The notes under the pieces: generated by a model
Databases searched by the model: none
Told to the model about the DNA's origin: nothing
What the model saw: only the letters and a program-made list of their open reading frames with translations
Shown here: piece by piece, positions 34,947-43,779 of the stretch
How positions within the stretch are numbered: the stretch's first letter is position 1
How the letters are laid out: each line of letters begins with the position of its first letter
Source: Niabella aurantiaca DSM 17617
GTDB taxonomy: Bacteria > Bacteroidota > Bacteroidia > Chitinophagales > Chitinophagaceae
DNA: 64,000 bases
Assembly: GCF_000374125.1 (NCBI RefSeq)
Contig: NZ_KB893625.1
Coordinates: 592,945 to 656,944 of the forward strand
Reading direction: 5' to 3'
Translations under genes and position numbers: made by a program

Positions 34947-35738
34947 TCAAAGAGACACCACGGGGCTGGTTTCCGAAGCAATAATTAATTCAATTTCATT
35001 TGCTTTAAAAATTTGCCGGTGCTTCTCTTCTATATCGGGATCTGTGATAATATAATCAATGAGCGATAATGCTCCGAGACTTGCCAGGGCCGTTTTGCCC
35101 ATTTTAGTCGAATCTGCAACGAGATAAGTGGTCTCAGCCGCATCAATCATGGCCTTTTTCACAACGAGATCACTGATACTTGGATAAGTCAGACCAAATT
35201 TTAGAGAGATTCCGGCTGTGGCTAAAAAGAGCTTTTGAGCATTCAACCCTTTGAACGAGTCGGCCGCTTTTTGACCGGTCAGCGAGAGGGTCGGGGGCTT
35301 GAATTCACCCCCGGTTACAATGACTTCAATACCCGGCTGGGGCCCAAGGAGCAGCGCAATGTTTAAAGCATTCGTGATCACTGTTAAGCGCTGCTTCTTT
35401 CCCCTCAGTTTCTTGGCGATTTCTGAGGTAGTGGAACCCGAATCCAATATGATGGTGTCGCCGCTTTCAATCAGCTCAACACATTTTTGAGCAATGAGCT
35501 CTTTTTTGTCCAGGTTCTCCTGGTGGGAGAGCGTCAGGTCGCTGACCTGGGAGGGGACGTTTTTCAGGAAGGCGCCGCCATGTTCTTTGACAATCAGTCC
35601 CTCTTTCTCTAATTTTTCAAGATCCTGTCTGATGGTGACCTCCGTAACCTTGAAAAGTTTTGCAAGATCTAAAACCTTTGCAGATCCATCCTCCTGCAGG
35701 AGTTCTAAAATTTTGTCCCGGCGATGATAAGCGAGCAT
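34947..35738 (-). CDS. DeoR/GlpR-family transcriptional regulator (copy 2)
   Basis: The 263-aa DeoR-family protein has an N-terminal helix-turn-helix (about 1-57; KVTEVTIRQDLEKLEKEGLIVKEHGGAF). Its sensor domain has LDSGSTTSEIAKKL and VITNALNIALLL, typical of binding a sugar phosphate. It is divergent from the isomerase/transketolase/ABC operon and is its likely regulator. The 489-bp intergenic region has long A/T inverted repeats that could be its operator. It is not closely similar to the DeoR protein at 8931, so the two probably respond to different sugars. Confidence 0.92.
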   Translation of the reverse strand: MLAYHRRDKILELLQEDGSAKVLDLAKLFKVTEVTIRQDLEKLEKEGLIVKEHGGAFLKNVPSQVSDLTLSHQENLDKKELIAQKCVELIESGDTIILDSGSTTSEIAKKLRGKKQRLTVITNALNIALLLGPQPGIEVIVTGGEFKPPTLSLTGQKAADSFKGLNAQKLFLATAGISLKFGLTYPSISDLVVKKAMIDAAETTYLVADSTKMGKTALASLGALSLIDYIITDPDIEEKHRQIFKANEIELIIASETSPVVSL

Positions 35739-36061
35739 AATTTGTTTTTTCGAAAAAAAAAGAAAATAAACGTAATGGAATTATTAAGATTAATAAAAAT
35801 TATCTGTCAAAGATAAACCTTAACGATTCAATTCGCCGTTTCTTTTTATTCAATTCAGCAAATTCATAGAAGGATCAGCTGACCGGCCAATTGAAACGGC
35901 CGGGCCGGGGGCAATTGTTTTTTTAAATTTTAGAGGCCGGGGTAACTAAATCCTGGTTGTTTATCAATGGTTTGTATGCATATTAAAGCAAATAACGGCA
36001 AGCCGTTGCCCGGGAGTCCTATAATTGACAATACACTGGTTTTGAGTGGTATATTCATTCG

Positions 36062-36112
36062 ATAGTAAAAAAAGAAAAAAATAATTATTATTTATTTTCT
36101 ATTTTTTACTAT
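36062..36112. promoter_or_regulatory. 51-bp AT-rich inverted repeat, candidate DeoR operator
   Basis: ATAGTAAAAAA (36062-36072) is exactly complementary to TTTTTTACTAT (36102-36112). Further inward pairing of AGAAAA/TTTTCT is possible with a one-base shift. It lies 27 bp upstream of the candidate -7 box of the isomerase operon, so a bound repressor could block the promoter. Confidence 0.45.
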
Positions 36113-36138
36113 TTTCTTCCTTTGTTTTCTTTTTAATG

Positions 36139-36146
36139 TATATTTG
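36139..36146 (+). promoter_or_regulatory. Candidate -7 box (TATATTTG) of the isomerase/ABC operon
   Basis: TATATTTG matches TAnnTTTG exactly, 82 bp before the isomerase ATG. The nearest upstream TTTG (36121-36124) leaves only 14 bp, shorter than the usual ~19 bp. The -33 element is therefore uncertain. Confidence 0.5.
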
Positions 36147-36227
36147 TATGATTGGTTTTAGTTGCACCGATTGCCTTATTGGGTTCAATTTTTAAGTTGT
36201 TTTTGCTGATTTTTATTCTGATTTAAT

Positions 36228-37640
36228 ATGATTAAAGTTACGGCCACGTTTGGTGTTATTATTGGAAACCGGGATTTTTTCCCGGATAAGCTGGTTGCTG
36301 AAGCAAGAGTCGAAGTGCTTGATCTTCTGAAGGGGCTGAACATTACATCCATTCTGCTAAATGATGCGGACTCGAAGCTGGGCGGTGTGGAAACTTTTGC
36401 GGAGGCGCAAAAATGTGCGGCCTTGTTCCGGGAACACCGGGACGCGATCGATGGCGTTCTGGTGGTGCTGCCCAATTTTGGGGATGAAAAAGGCGTTGCC
36501 GAAACATTAAAGCTTGCCGGACTGAATGTGCCGGTTTTGATCCAGGCATATCCGGACGACCTGAATAAGATGGACGTGGTGAACAGAAGGGATGCCTGGT
36601 GCGGAAAAATATCCGTTTGCAATAATCTGTATCAGTACGGTATTCAATATACTCTTACCACGAAGCATGTGACCCGTTTGCAGGACGAGACCTTTAAAAG
36701 AGATCTTCTTGATTTTGCAGCGGTATGCCGCGTGGTAAAAGGGCTGAAAAAAGTACGTATCGGTGCGGTAGGTGCGAGGCCCACCGCATTTAATACCGTC
36801 CGTTATAGTGAAAAGATCTTGCAGCGCAACGGCATTTCGGTAACCACGGCAGATCTTTCGGAGATCCTGGGTGATGCCAACAAGCTAACCGCCGGTGACC
36901 GTTCGGTAAAGGATAAACTTGAAAAGATCCACGCCTATACTTCCGTAGGCAAAACACCAAATGAAAAGCTGGTTCAGATAGCGAAGCTCGACGTGGTGTT
37001 AGAAGCGTTCATGCAAGCCAATGCGCTGGATTGTACAGCCATACAATGCTGGACCTCTCTTCAGCAGAACTACGGGTGCAATGTGTGTACCAGCATGAGC
37101 ATGATGAGCGAAAATATGTTACCAAGCGCCTGCGAGGTAGATGTGACCGGTACATTAAGTATGTATGCGATGCAGCTGGCAAGCGGCTCGCCAAGTGCGC
37201 TTGTAGACTGGAACAACAATTATGCAGACGATGATACGAAATGTGTGCTGTTCCATTGCGGTAACTGGGCGAAATCGTTCCTGCCGGATATCAGCATCAG
37301 CACCGCGCCCATACTGGGAACTACCGTGGGCACGGAAAATACATATGGTGCGCTGGATGGCCGCACGCCGGCCATGCCGCTTACCTATGGCCGCATCAGC
37401 ACGGATGACTGTAAGGGCATCATTAAAGCCTATGTAGGAGAAGGCGATCTGACCAACGACGAGCTAAAGACCTTCGGCAACCGGGCTGTGGCGCAAATAG
37501 CCGACCTGCAGGGTTTAATGAAACATGTATGCCGCAACGGATTTGAGCATCATGTGGTAATGAATGCCAGTAAAACGGCCGGAATTTTGAAAGAAGCTTT
37601 TGATAATTACCTTGGCTGGGAAATTTATTTACATTCCTGA
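36228..37640 (+). CDS. L-fucose/L-arabinose isomerase-family ketol-isomerase
   Basis: This 470-aa cytoplasmic protein of the FucI/AraA-like superfamily converts an aldose to a ketose using a divalent metal. Visible features are the N-terminal Rossmann-like domains (GVIIGNRDFFPDKLV, VLVVLPNFGDEKGVAETL, VLIQAYPDD) and the conserved C-terminal part. The latter has SACEVDVTGTLSMYAM, with a probable metal-ligand Glu, LFHCGNWAKSF, with a probable ligand His, and TYGRIS. It is the first gene of an operon with a split transketolase, an ABC importer and an FGGY kinase, so it should act on the imported sugar. The family is broad, so the substrate (pentose, deoxyhexose or branched sugar) is open. Confidence 0.85.
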   Translation: MIKVTATFGVIIGNRDFFPDKLVAEARVEVLDLLKGLNITSILLNDADSKLGGVETFAEAQKCAALFREHRDAIDGVLVVLPNFGDEKGVAETLKLAGLNVPVLIQAYPDDLNKMDVVNRRDAWCGKISVCNNLYQYGIQYTLTTKHVTRLQDETFKRDLLDFAAVCRVVKGLKKVRIGAVGARPTAFNTVRYSEKILQRNGISVTTADLSEILGDANKLTAGDRSVKDKLEKIHAYTSVGKTPNEKLVQIAKLDVVLEAFMQANALDCTAIQCWTSLQQNYGCNVCTSMSMMSENMLPSACEVDVTGTLSMYAMQLASGSPSALVDWNNNYADDDTKCVLFHCGNWAKSFLPDISISTAPILGTTVGTENTYGALDGRTPAMPLTYGRISTDDCKGIIKAYVGEGDLTNDELKTFGNRAVAQIADLQGLMKHVCRNGFEHHVVMNASKTAGILKEAFDNYLGWEIYLHS

Positions 37641-37732
37641 TCGATAAATAATAACCGGGGTCTGCTCATTAAGAGCCACAGGTATTTCCGGTGAAAGATG
37701 TGAATACTTCATTTAAAAACAGAACAGCGGTT

Positions 37733-38557
37733 ATGACCAGTAAAGAATTAAAACAGAAGTCCGTACTGTATCGCAAGAACATACTTAAATACATAGTTAA
37801 AGCAAAGGCCGGTCATACGGGCGGAAGCCTTTCCTGTACAGACATTTTAAATGTTTTGTACAATGAAATCATGAATGTGTCTCCCGGTAATTTTTCATCT
37901 CCGGATCGGGACCGGTATATTCAAAGTAAGGGACATACGGTAGAAGCATTGTTTGTGGTTTTGGCAGATAAGGGGTTCTTTCCTGAAGAGGATCTTGAAA
38001 CACTTTGCCGGTATCAGTCACATTATATTGGGCATCCCACAAAAAAAGTTAACGGTGTTGAACAAAATACAGGCGCCCTGGGGCATGGACTGCCTATAGC
38101 AGTAGGTACCGCTATTGCCGGTAAGCTGGATGAAAAGAATTACAGGGTCTTTACATTAATGGGTGATGGAGAAATGCCGGAGGGCAGTAATTGGGAAGCG
38201 GCATTGAGTGCGGCGCATTACAAGCTGGATAATCTATGCGCTATTGTTGATAAAAATTCGTTACAGATCACTGCACCAACAGCAGAAGTATGCAATACAG
38301 ATCCGTTGGATGAGAAATGGAAAAGTTTTGGATGGGCGGTAAGGGAAGTAGATGGTAATGATGTGGATGCGTTGAAAAATATATTAAAAGCATTGCCATT
38401 TGAGGCCGGTAAACCCAGTTTTCTTATTGCGGGTACAACAAAAGGTAAAGGGGTGAGCTATATGGAGAACGTTTTGAAATGGCATCACGGCGTTCCTTCG
38501 GCGGAAGAGTACGATCTGGCGGTAAGTGAATTAAATCAGACATTAATAGAGCTTTAG
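37733..38557 (+). CDS. Transketolase, N-terminal (thiamine-diphosphate) subunit
   Basis: The 274-aa protein forms the first half of a split transketolase. It carries AKAGHTGGSLS, GHGLPIAVG and the ThDP motif starting GDGEMPEGSNWEAAL and ending with IVDKN. I prefer ATG 37733 (MTSKELKQKS); a GTG at 37691 would add 14 residues of weak similarity. The second half starts 2 bp downstream, so the pair should form one heteromeric enzyme. Transketolases transfer a two-carbon unit between ketose and aldose phosphates; split forms are common in dedicated sugar pathways. The kinase downstream should supply its phosphorylated ketose. Confidence 0.92.
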   Translation: MTSKELKQKSVLYRKNILKYIVKAKAGHTGGSLSCTDILNVLYNEIMNVSPGNFSSPDRDRYIQSKGHTVEALFVVLADKGFFPEEDLETLCRYQSHYIGHPTKKVNGVEQNTGALGHGLPIAVGTAIAGKLDEKNYRVFTLMGDGEMPEGSNWEAALSAAHYKLDNLCAIVDKNSLQITAPTAEVCNTDPLDEKWKSFGWAVREVDGNDVDALKNILKALPFEAGKPSFLIAGTTKGKGVSYMENVLKWHHGVPSAEEYDLAVSELNQTLIEL

Positions 38558-38559
38558 GG

Positions 38560-39570
38560 ATGGAAAATATGGAAATGGGATCTTCGGCAGGGGCATTGAA
38601 TAAAATGGAAAATAACCGGTTGGAAGGTTTGCAAAAACCGAAAGCAAACCTGGAAGTTTTTTCAGAAACCTTGCAAAGGCTTGCTCAAAGCGATAAAAAT
38701 ATTATGGCGGTCACCAGTGACAGCCGTGGGTCAGGTAAGTTGGTGCCGTTTGGAAAAAACTTTCCTCATCAGATCGTGGAAGTTGGGATAGCAGAACAGA
38801 ATCTGGTAGGTGTTGCTGCCGGTCTTGCTTCTTGCGGGAAGAAGGTCTTTGCCACGTCACCGGCGTGTTTTCTTACAGCCAGGGCCCTGGAGCAAATAAA
38901 GAATGATGTCGCTTACAGTAATAACCCGGTGAACGTAATTGGAATCAGCGCCGGTGTGAGCTATGGTGCCCTTGGCAGCACCCATCACAGCTTGCATGAT
39001 TATGCTGCATTACGTGCCATTAATAATATTATGGTGGTGGCGCCCGCTGATAATTGGGAAACTGCACAGGCGATCGAATGCGCCGCCAACACCGGGGAGC
39101 CGGTGTACTTAAGGTTCGGAAAAAAGGCCATGCCTGCTTCTCTGAAGCCGGTTAATGACGAAAAATTCGAGTTTGGAAAGGGGCGCGTGATCACAGAAGG
39201 GAACGATGTGCTGATAATAGGCTGTGGGGAAACCGTGTTGCCTGCCCTGGAAGCTGCCGGCCTGTTAAAAGATCTGGGAATTACCTGTTGTGTCATCAGC
39301 ATGCATACCATCAAACCCCTGGATACGGATCTCCTTGCCAGGATGGCCCGGCAATGCAGCGCGATTATAACCGTGGAAGAGCACAGCATTTACGGAGGTT
39401 TGGGAGAAGCCTGTGCCGCTTATTTGATGCAAAACGGAATTTGTAAGCCATTTCAGATTATAGGCATACCTGATGAATACACCGTTACGGGGTCGCAAAC
39501 AGAAATATTTAATCATTATGGAATTAATAAGGACGGAATTGCGGACGTTGCCCGATCGCTTTTAAAGTAA
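38560..39570 (+). CDS. Transketolase, C-terminal (pyrimidine-binding) subunit
   Basis: The 336-aa partner of the preceding gene contains the Pyr domain, with the catalytic Glu in HQIVEVGIAEQNLVGVAAGLA and THHSLHDYAALRAI. The transketolase C-terminal domain follows, with DVLIIGCGETVLPALEAAGLL and ITVEEHSIYGGLGEA. The first ~30 residues (MENMEMGSSAGALNKMENN) look like an extension, and internal ATGs there could be the true start. Together with the N-terminal subunit it makes a complete transketolase. Substrate specificity cannot be read from motifs. Confidence 0.92.
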   Translation: MENMEMGSSAGALNKMENNRLEGLQKPKANLEVFSETLQRLAQSDKNIMAVTSDSRGSGKLVPFGKNFPHQIVEVGIAEQNLVGVAAGLASCGKKVFATSPACFLTARALEQIKNDVAYSNNPVNVIGISAGVSYGALGSTHHSLHDYAALRAINNIMVVAPADNWETAQAIECAANTGEPVYLRFGKKAMPASLKPVNDEKFEFGKGRVITEGNDVLIIGCGETVLPALEAAGLLKDLGITCCVISMHTIKPLDTDLLARMARQCSAIITVEEHSIYGGLGEACAAYLMQNGICKPFQIIGIPDEYTVTGSQTEIFNHYGINKDGIADVARSLLK

Positions 39571-39678
39571 GGATGGGTTTATAACCGGAGCGATGAAGCG
39601 TGCGTACTTCGGGGAAGTCCTTCGGGCAATATCGCTGGTTGTTGTGCTGAAGTTGGTTTAATAAACAATACAACGAAT

Positions 39679-40629
39679 ATGAAAAAAATAGCGGATCATA
39701 TATGCATTGCCCTGCTGGCGGTATTTCTTTTTGCGCATTGCGGGCAAAAAAGATCCTCGTCCAAAAACAGGAAAAAGATCGCGGTAGTGATTTCTACCCT
39801 TAATAATCCCTGGTTTGTTTTTCTGGGAGAAAAAGCTGCAGAGAAAGCCAGATCGCTGGGTTACGAAACGAAGCTGTTCGATTCGCAAAACAATTCGGCA
39901 TTGGAAAGCGATCATTTCGATAATATTATTGTGGAGGGGTTTAGCGCTATTCTTTTCAACCCTACCGACGCCGATGGTTCGGTGGCGAATGTTCAAAAAG
40001 CCAAGGCCGCCGGTATTCCGGTATTTTGCATGGACCGCGAGATCAATTCGCTCGATGCAGCTACCTCTCAGATCCTGTCCGATAGTTATTCGGGCGCAGT
40101 GGCCATTGGCAAGTATTTTGTCCGGCAGTTGAATAAAAAGGGGAATTATGTAGAGCTGTTGGGCCTGGTGGGGGATAACAACACCTGGGCGCGGTCAAAA
40201 GGTTTTCACAGCGTGGCGGACAACTATAAAGACTTAAAAATGGTGGCCCAGCAAAGCGCCGACTTTGATCGCAACAAAGCCATGGAAGTAATGGAATCGA
40301 TCTTACAGGCGCATCCGGATATTGACGGGGTCTTTTGCGGAAACGATGCCATGGCGATGGGCGCTTACCAGGCATTGCTTTCGTCGGGCAAGGCCGGCAA
40401 AGTAAAGGTATTTGGATTTGACGGAGCCGATGATGTTATTAGCGCTATCAACGCCGGAAAAGTAGCGGCGACCGGAATGCAGTTCCCGCTGGTAATGGCG
40501 CAAACAGCCGCCGGGTTTGCCGATGAATATATAAAAGGCCGAAAAACATTCCCTCAGAAGATACCGGTAGCCGTAGAGCTGGTTACAAAAATGAATGTGA
40601 GCGATTATGTGGCCTATGGTAAAAAGTAG
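39679..40629 (+). CDS. Ribose-type (CUT2) ABC sugar-binding lipoprotein
   Basis: The 316-aa periplasmic-binding-protein type 1 (Peripla_BP_4) has a lipobox-like FAHC after the signal core (MKKIADHICIALLAVFLFAHC). The sugar-binding fold is shown by IAVVISTLNNPWFVFLGEKAAEKARSLGY, GIPVFCMDREIN, GVFCGNDAMAMGAYQAL and VFGFDGADDVISAINAGK. It should capture a monosaccharide and pass it to the ATPase and permease downstream. ABC sugar importers of this class are uncommon in Bacteroidota, where SusCD plus MFS or similar permeases are usual. A gap of about 100 bp precedes it. Confidence 0.92.
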   Translation: MKKIADHICIALLAVFLFAHCGQKRSSSKNRKKIAVVISTLNNPWFVFLGEKAAEKARSLGYETKLFDSQNNSALESDHFDNIIVEGFSAILFNPTDADGSVANVQKAKAAGIPVFCMDREINSLDAATSQILSDSYSGAVAIGKYFVRQLNKKGNYVELLGLVGDNNTWARSKGFHSVADNYKDLKMVAQQSADFDRNKAMEVMESILQAHPDIDGVFCGNDAMAMGAYQALLSSGKAGKVKVFGFDGADDVISAINAGKVAATGMQFPLVMAQTAAGFADEYIKGRKTFPQKIPVAVELVTKMNVSDYVAYGKK

Positions 40630-40649
40630 ATATATACGATCAACACGGG

Positions 40650-41282
40650 ATGCCAATGAAGAAGATAATTAAATACGGCCTGCTTTTAACAGCAATGGTG
40701 TTGCTGGGGTACAATGCTGTTTATATAAGAAAGCTTAGCGATGTTGTGAACAGCCGGCCCGGTAAGTTCGACGCGAAAAGCTATGTGCAGAAACTATGGG
40801 CCGGCCGGTTGCAGGAAAAATTAGACAGCGCCATTGATGTAAATACTTTAAAAGAATCGTTACAGACGGACCCGGCGGATGGATTTGGCAAATACACGCA
40901 CGCACTGGCAATTGGCAACTATCGTTATGCAATGGTAAAGGGTATTGCCATGGTGGATGTAGTAAAAGAAGACGAAGTGCTTGTTACCATACAATCGGCG
41001 CAGCCATTTAAGGCTGTTGTGTTAACTGAATTTGTGTACGGTAACACCCTGCGCGACGCATCGGGCCTGATCGACCTGCAGGCGTTTCCCAATACCGGCG
41101 ACCTGAACGGTGTATCCGGGGAGCTGAATAAAAAAGTGCGGCAGGAGGTCATACCCGCTTTAAAGTCAATGCTAAAGCCTGGCAACAAAATTGAATTTAC
41201 CGGTGCTGTAGAACTGAACAAAGCGCATCTTCGGTTTGATGATATAGAAATTGTTCCTGTAAGGATAAAACGTATTTCCTGA
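40650..41282 (+). CDS. DUF2291-family membrane-anchored/periplasmic protein
   Basis: The 210-aa protein has one N-terminal hydrophobic segment (KIIKYGLLLTAMVLLGYNAVYI) and a periplasmic domain. The DUF2291 layout is visible: FDAKSYVQKLWAGRLQEKLDSA, YRYAMVKGIAMV, YGNTLRDASGLIDLQAFPNTGDLN and a C-terminal IVPVRI. Genes of this family are regularly placed between the binding protein and ATPase of ribose-type ABC importers; their role is not known to me. The start could be ATG 40650 or 40656. Confidence 0.8.
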   Translation: MPMKKIIKYGLLLTAMVLLGYNAVYIRKLSDVVNSRPGKFDAKSYVQKLWAGRLQEKLDSAIDVNTLKESLQTDPADGFGKYTHALAIGNYRYAMVKGIAMVDVVKEDEVLVTIQSAQPFKAVVLTEFVYGNTLRDASGLIDLQAFPNTGDLNGVSGELNKKVRQEVIPALKSMLKPGNKIEFTGAVELNKAHLRFDDIEIVPVRIKRIS

Positions 41283-41284
41283 TT

Positions 41285-42790
41285 ATGCTGGTAGCGAAAA
41301 ATATAACAAAAAAGTTTTCGGGAGTCATTGCGCTTCATAATGTCAGCCTCGAATTATACCCCGGTGAAGTAAACGCAATCGTAGGGGAGAATGGTGCCGG
41401 CAAATCCACACTTATGAAAGTATTGTCCGGCGTGCATACACAATACGACGGCGATATTTTTTTTTATGGTGAAAAAGTGCGGTTCGGCTCTGCCAAAGAT
41501 GCGGAACGGGCCGGCATTGCCATCATCCACCAGGAGCTTAACCTGGTGCCGCAGCTAACGATTGCCGAGAATATTTTCCTGGGCCGGGAGTTGGTAAGCA
41601 CCTGGGGTACGCTCGATAAAACACAGATGCGCCATCAAACAAAAAAATTACTGCAGCGGGTGAATTTGGAAATGAGCCCCGATACGGTTATTGCTGCTTT
41701 AAAAGTAGGGCAGCAGCAGCTTGTGGAAATTGCGAAAGCGCTTTACACCAATGCCGAAGTAATTATTATGGATGAACCTACTTCGGCCATTACAGATAAA
41801 GAGGTGGACAATCTTTTTACGATCATTGATGAGCTTAAAGCCGAAGGAAAAATCGTCGTATATATTTCTCATAAGCTCAAAGAGCTGTTTCTAAAGGCCG
41901 ACCGGTACACGGTTTTGCGCGACGGTGCCACCATTGCATCAGGCAAAATGAAGGATATCGGGCAGGAGGAACTGATCGAAAAAATGGCCGGACGTAAAGT
42001 GGTGATTGAAAAGAATGTATCGGATGTTATTTATAATGACCCTTTGCTGGAAGTCAAAAATGTTTATTTAAAGAATAAGGAGAACGCGGGTAGTCACCTG
42101 GTAAATAATGCCTCGTTCACTTTACATAAAGGAGAGATTTTGGGGCTGTACGGGTTGATGGGGGCTGGTCGTACCGAACTTATCGAAACGATATTTGGAT
42201 TGCACCCAAAGCGCAGTTCGGGCAGTATTGCTGTGGAAGGCGAACAGAAAAAAATACGGACACCCGCGCGTGCCATTGCATCGGGCATCATGCTGGTGCC
42301 GGAAGACAGAAAGTTACAGGGTTTGTGCCTGGATTTGGGGGTGCGGCCCAATATCAGTATTACGGTGTTGAAACAGTTAGAAGATGGCGGGCTTTTTCTA
42401 AACAGGAAGAGGGAGAGCGATTTGACAACGGGGTACATTAAGCAGCTGAATATAAAAACGGCTTCGCAGGAAACGCTTTCTAAGAAACTGAGCGGCGGTA
42501 ATCAGCAAAAAATTGTAATTGCCAAATGGCTGGCAAAAAATCCCAAAGTATTGTTGCTCGATGAACCTACCCGTGGCATTGATGTGGGTGCCAAATCGGA
42601 GATCTACAAGCTGATCAAAGAGCTTGCCGCAACGGGAGTTGGGATAGTCGTTGTGTCGTCGGAAATTCCCGAAATACTGGCGCTGGCCAACAGGGTGCTG
42701 GTCATGTGCGAAGGGGAGATTGCCGCCAGCATGCCCATTGCCGAAGCCAGCGAAGCGGCTATGTTAACACATGCGATTCATAAAAACTAA
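41285..42790 (+). CDS. Ribose-type ABC importer ATPase (two nucleotide-binding domains, RbsA-like)
   Basis: The 501-aa tandem ABC ATPase has a first Walker A, GENGAGKST (34-42), and Walker B IIMDEPTSAI. In the second half, Walker A is replaced by GLMGAGRTELIE, as in RbsA/MglA. The second signature LSGGNQQKIVIAKWL is followed by Walker B LLLDEPTRGIDVG. It begins 2 bp after the DUF2291 gene and is followed after 8 bp by the permease. It should energise import of the sugar bound by the lipoprotein at 39679. Confidence 0.95.
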   Translation: MLVAKNITKKFSGVIALHNVSLELYPGEVNAIVGENGAGKSTLMKVLSGVHTQYDGDIFFYGEKVRFGSAKDAERAGIAIIHQELNLVPQLTIAENIFLGRELVSTWGTLDKTQMRHQTKKLLQRVNLEMSPDTVIAALKVGQQQLVEIAKALYTNAEVIIMDEPTSAITDKEVDNLFTIIDELKAEGKIVVYISHKLKELFLKADRYTVLRDGATIASGKMKDIGQEELIEKMAGRKVVIEKNVSDVIYNDPLLEVKNVYLKNKENAGSHLVNNASFTLHKGEILGLYGLMGAGRTELIETIFGLHPKRSSGSIAVEGEQKKIRTPARAIASGIMLVPEDRKLQGLCLDLGVRPNISITVLKQLEDGGLFLNRKRESDLTTGYIKQLNIKTASQETLSKKLSGGNQQKIVIAKWLAKNPKVLLLDEPTRGIDVGAKSEIYKLIKELAATGVGIVVVSSEIPEILALANRVLVMCEGEIAASMPIAEASEAAMLTHAIHKN

Positions 42791-42798
42791 AAAGCGGT

Positions 42799-43779
42799 AT
42801 GATTGCCATTAATAATTCCTATAAACAACGCATTAAAAGTTTACAGTCTTTAATTGCATTGGTTTTGCTATGCTTGGTATTGACTGTACTTACTGATAAG
42901 TTCTTTACTGCCGATAATGGGCTTAATGTATTAAGACAAACGGCCGTCAATATCTGCATCGCTACCGGCATGACGCTGGTGGTGCTAACCGCAGGTATCG
43001 ATTTATCCGTAGGATCTATACTGGCGCTGTGCGGTGCAGTGGCTGCAGGGTTACTAAAAAACGGGATCGCTATTCCGGCGGTTGATACCTATATTGGATT
43101 TACAGTTTTGGGGGTGGTGCTTGCTGCGATGATTGTTGGAGCGTTGTTGGGCTGGTTCAACGGGCTGGTGATTACAAGGTTTAATGTGCCCCCGTTTGTA
43201 GCCACGCTTGCCATGCTTACCATTGCAAGAGGATTTACCATGTTGTACACAAAGGGTCAACCCATCAGTAATCTTGGCCCGCAGTTTGCCTTTATCGGAG
43301 CCGGATCCTTTTTGGGCGTCCCCGTACCGGTGTGGATCGCTGCTGTGGTGGTGCTGATCGCCGTATGCATCACCCGGCAAACGCGTCTCGGAAGATATAT
43401 TTATGCTATCGGCGGCAATGAAACGGCTGCGAGATTTTCAGGTATCCGGATCTCGAATATAAAAATGATTGTTTATGCGCTGGCCGGGGCAATGGCTGCA
43501 ATAGGGGGTATCATTGTAACCTCGCGTTTGGATTCGGCACAGCCCAACGCGGGCACCAGTTACGAGCTGGATGCGATTGCGGCCGTGGTAATTGGCGGCA
43601 CCTCGTTAAGCGGGGGGCGCGGTAGTATTTGGGGCACGGTAATGGGTGCTATTATTATCGGTGTATTGAACAACGGGCTGGTTTTACTGAATGTGTCTCC
43701 CTTCTGGCAGCAGGTAGTGAAAGGGTGTGTGATCCTGCTTGCTGTGATCATTGATAAAGCGAACGCAAAACAAGACTGA
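42799..43779 (+). CDS. Ribose-type ABC importer permease (RbsC-like)
   Basis: The 326-aa integral membrane protein has about 8-10 predicted helices. It carries the BPD_transp_2 landmarks GMTLVVLTAGIDLSVGSILAL, FVATLAMLTIARG, YAIGGNETAARFSGI, AVVIGGTSLSGGRGSIWGT and GVLNNGLVLL. It probably forms a homodimer working with the tandem ATPase upstream. The kinase ATG overlaps the end of this gene by one base (TGATG junction), so the genes are translationally coupled. Confidence 0.95.
   Translation: MIAINNSYKQRIKSLQSLIALVLLCLVLTVLTDKFFTADNGLNVLRQTAVNICIATGMTLVVLTAGIDLSVGSILALCGAVAAGLLKNGIAIPAVDTYIGFTVLGVVLAAMIVGALLGWFNGLVITRFNVPPFVATLAMLTIARGFTMLYTKGQPISNLGPQFAFIGAGSFLGVPVPVWIAAVVVLIAVCITRQTRLGRYIYAIGGNETAARFSGIRISNIKMIVYALAGAMAAIGGIIVTSRLDSAQPNAGTSYELDAIAAVVIGGTSLSGGRGSIWGTVMGAIIIGVLNNGLVLLNVSPFWQQVVKGCVILLAVIIDKANAKQD

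Larger units (their letters stand above)
35739..36227. promoter_or_regulatory. Divergent control region of the second sugar operon
   Basis: This 489-bp AT-rich region contains no gene. Visible elements are an A-rich GAAAATAAACG stretch near the DeoR start (35761-35771) and a GC hairpin CCGGCC...GGCCGG (35883-35903) with a T-run at 35918-35924. A long inverted repeat with 11-bp perfect ends spans 36062-36112, and an exact TATATTTG -7 box lies at 36139-36146. The last two are listed separately. Confidence 0.55.

Noticed and set aside
35883-35924. GC hairpin followed by a T-run as a terminator
   Set aside because: No plus-strand gene ends upstream of it, and 14 nt separate the stem from the T-run; kept only as a noted structure.
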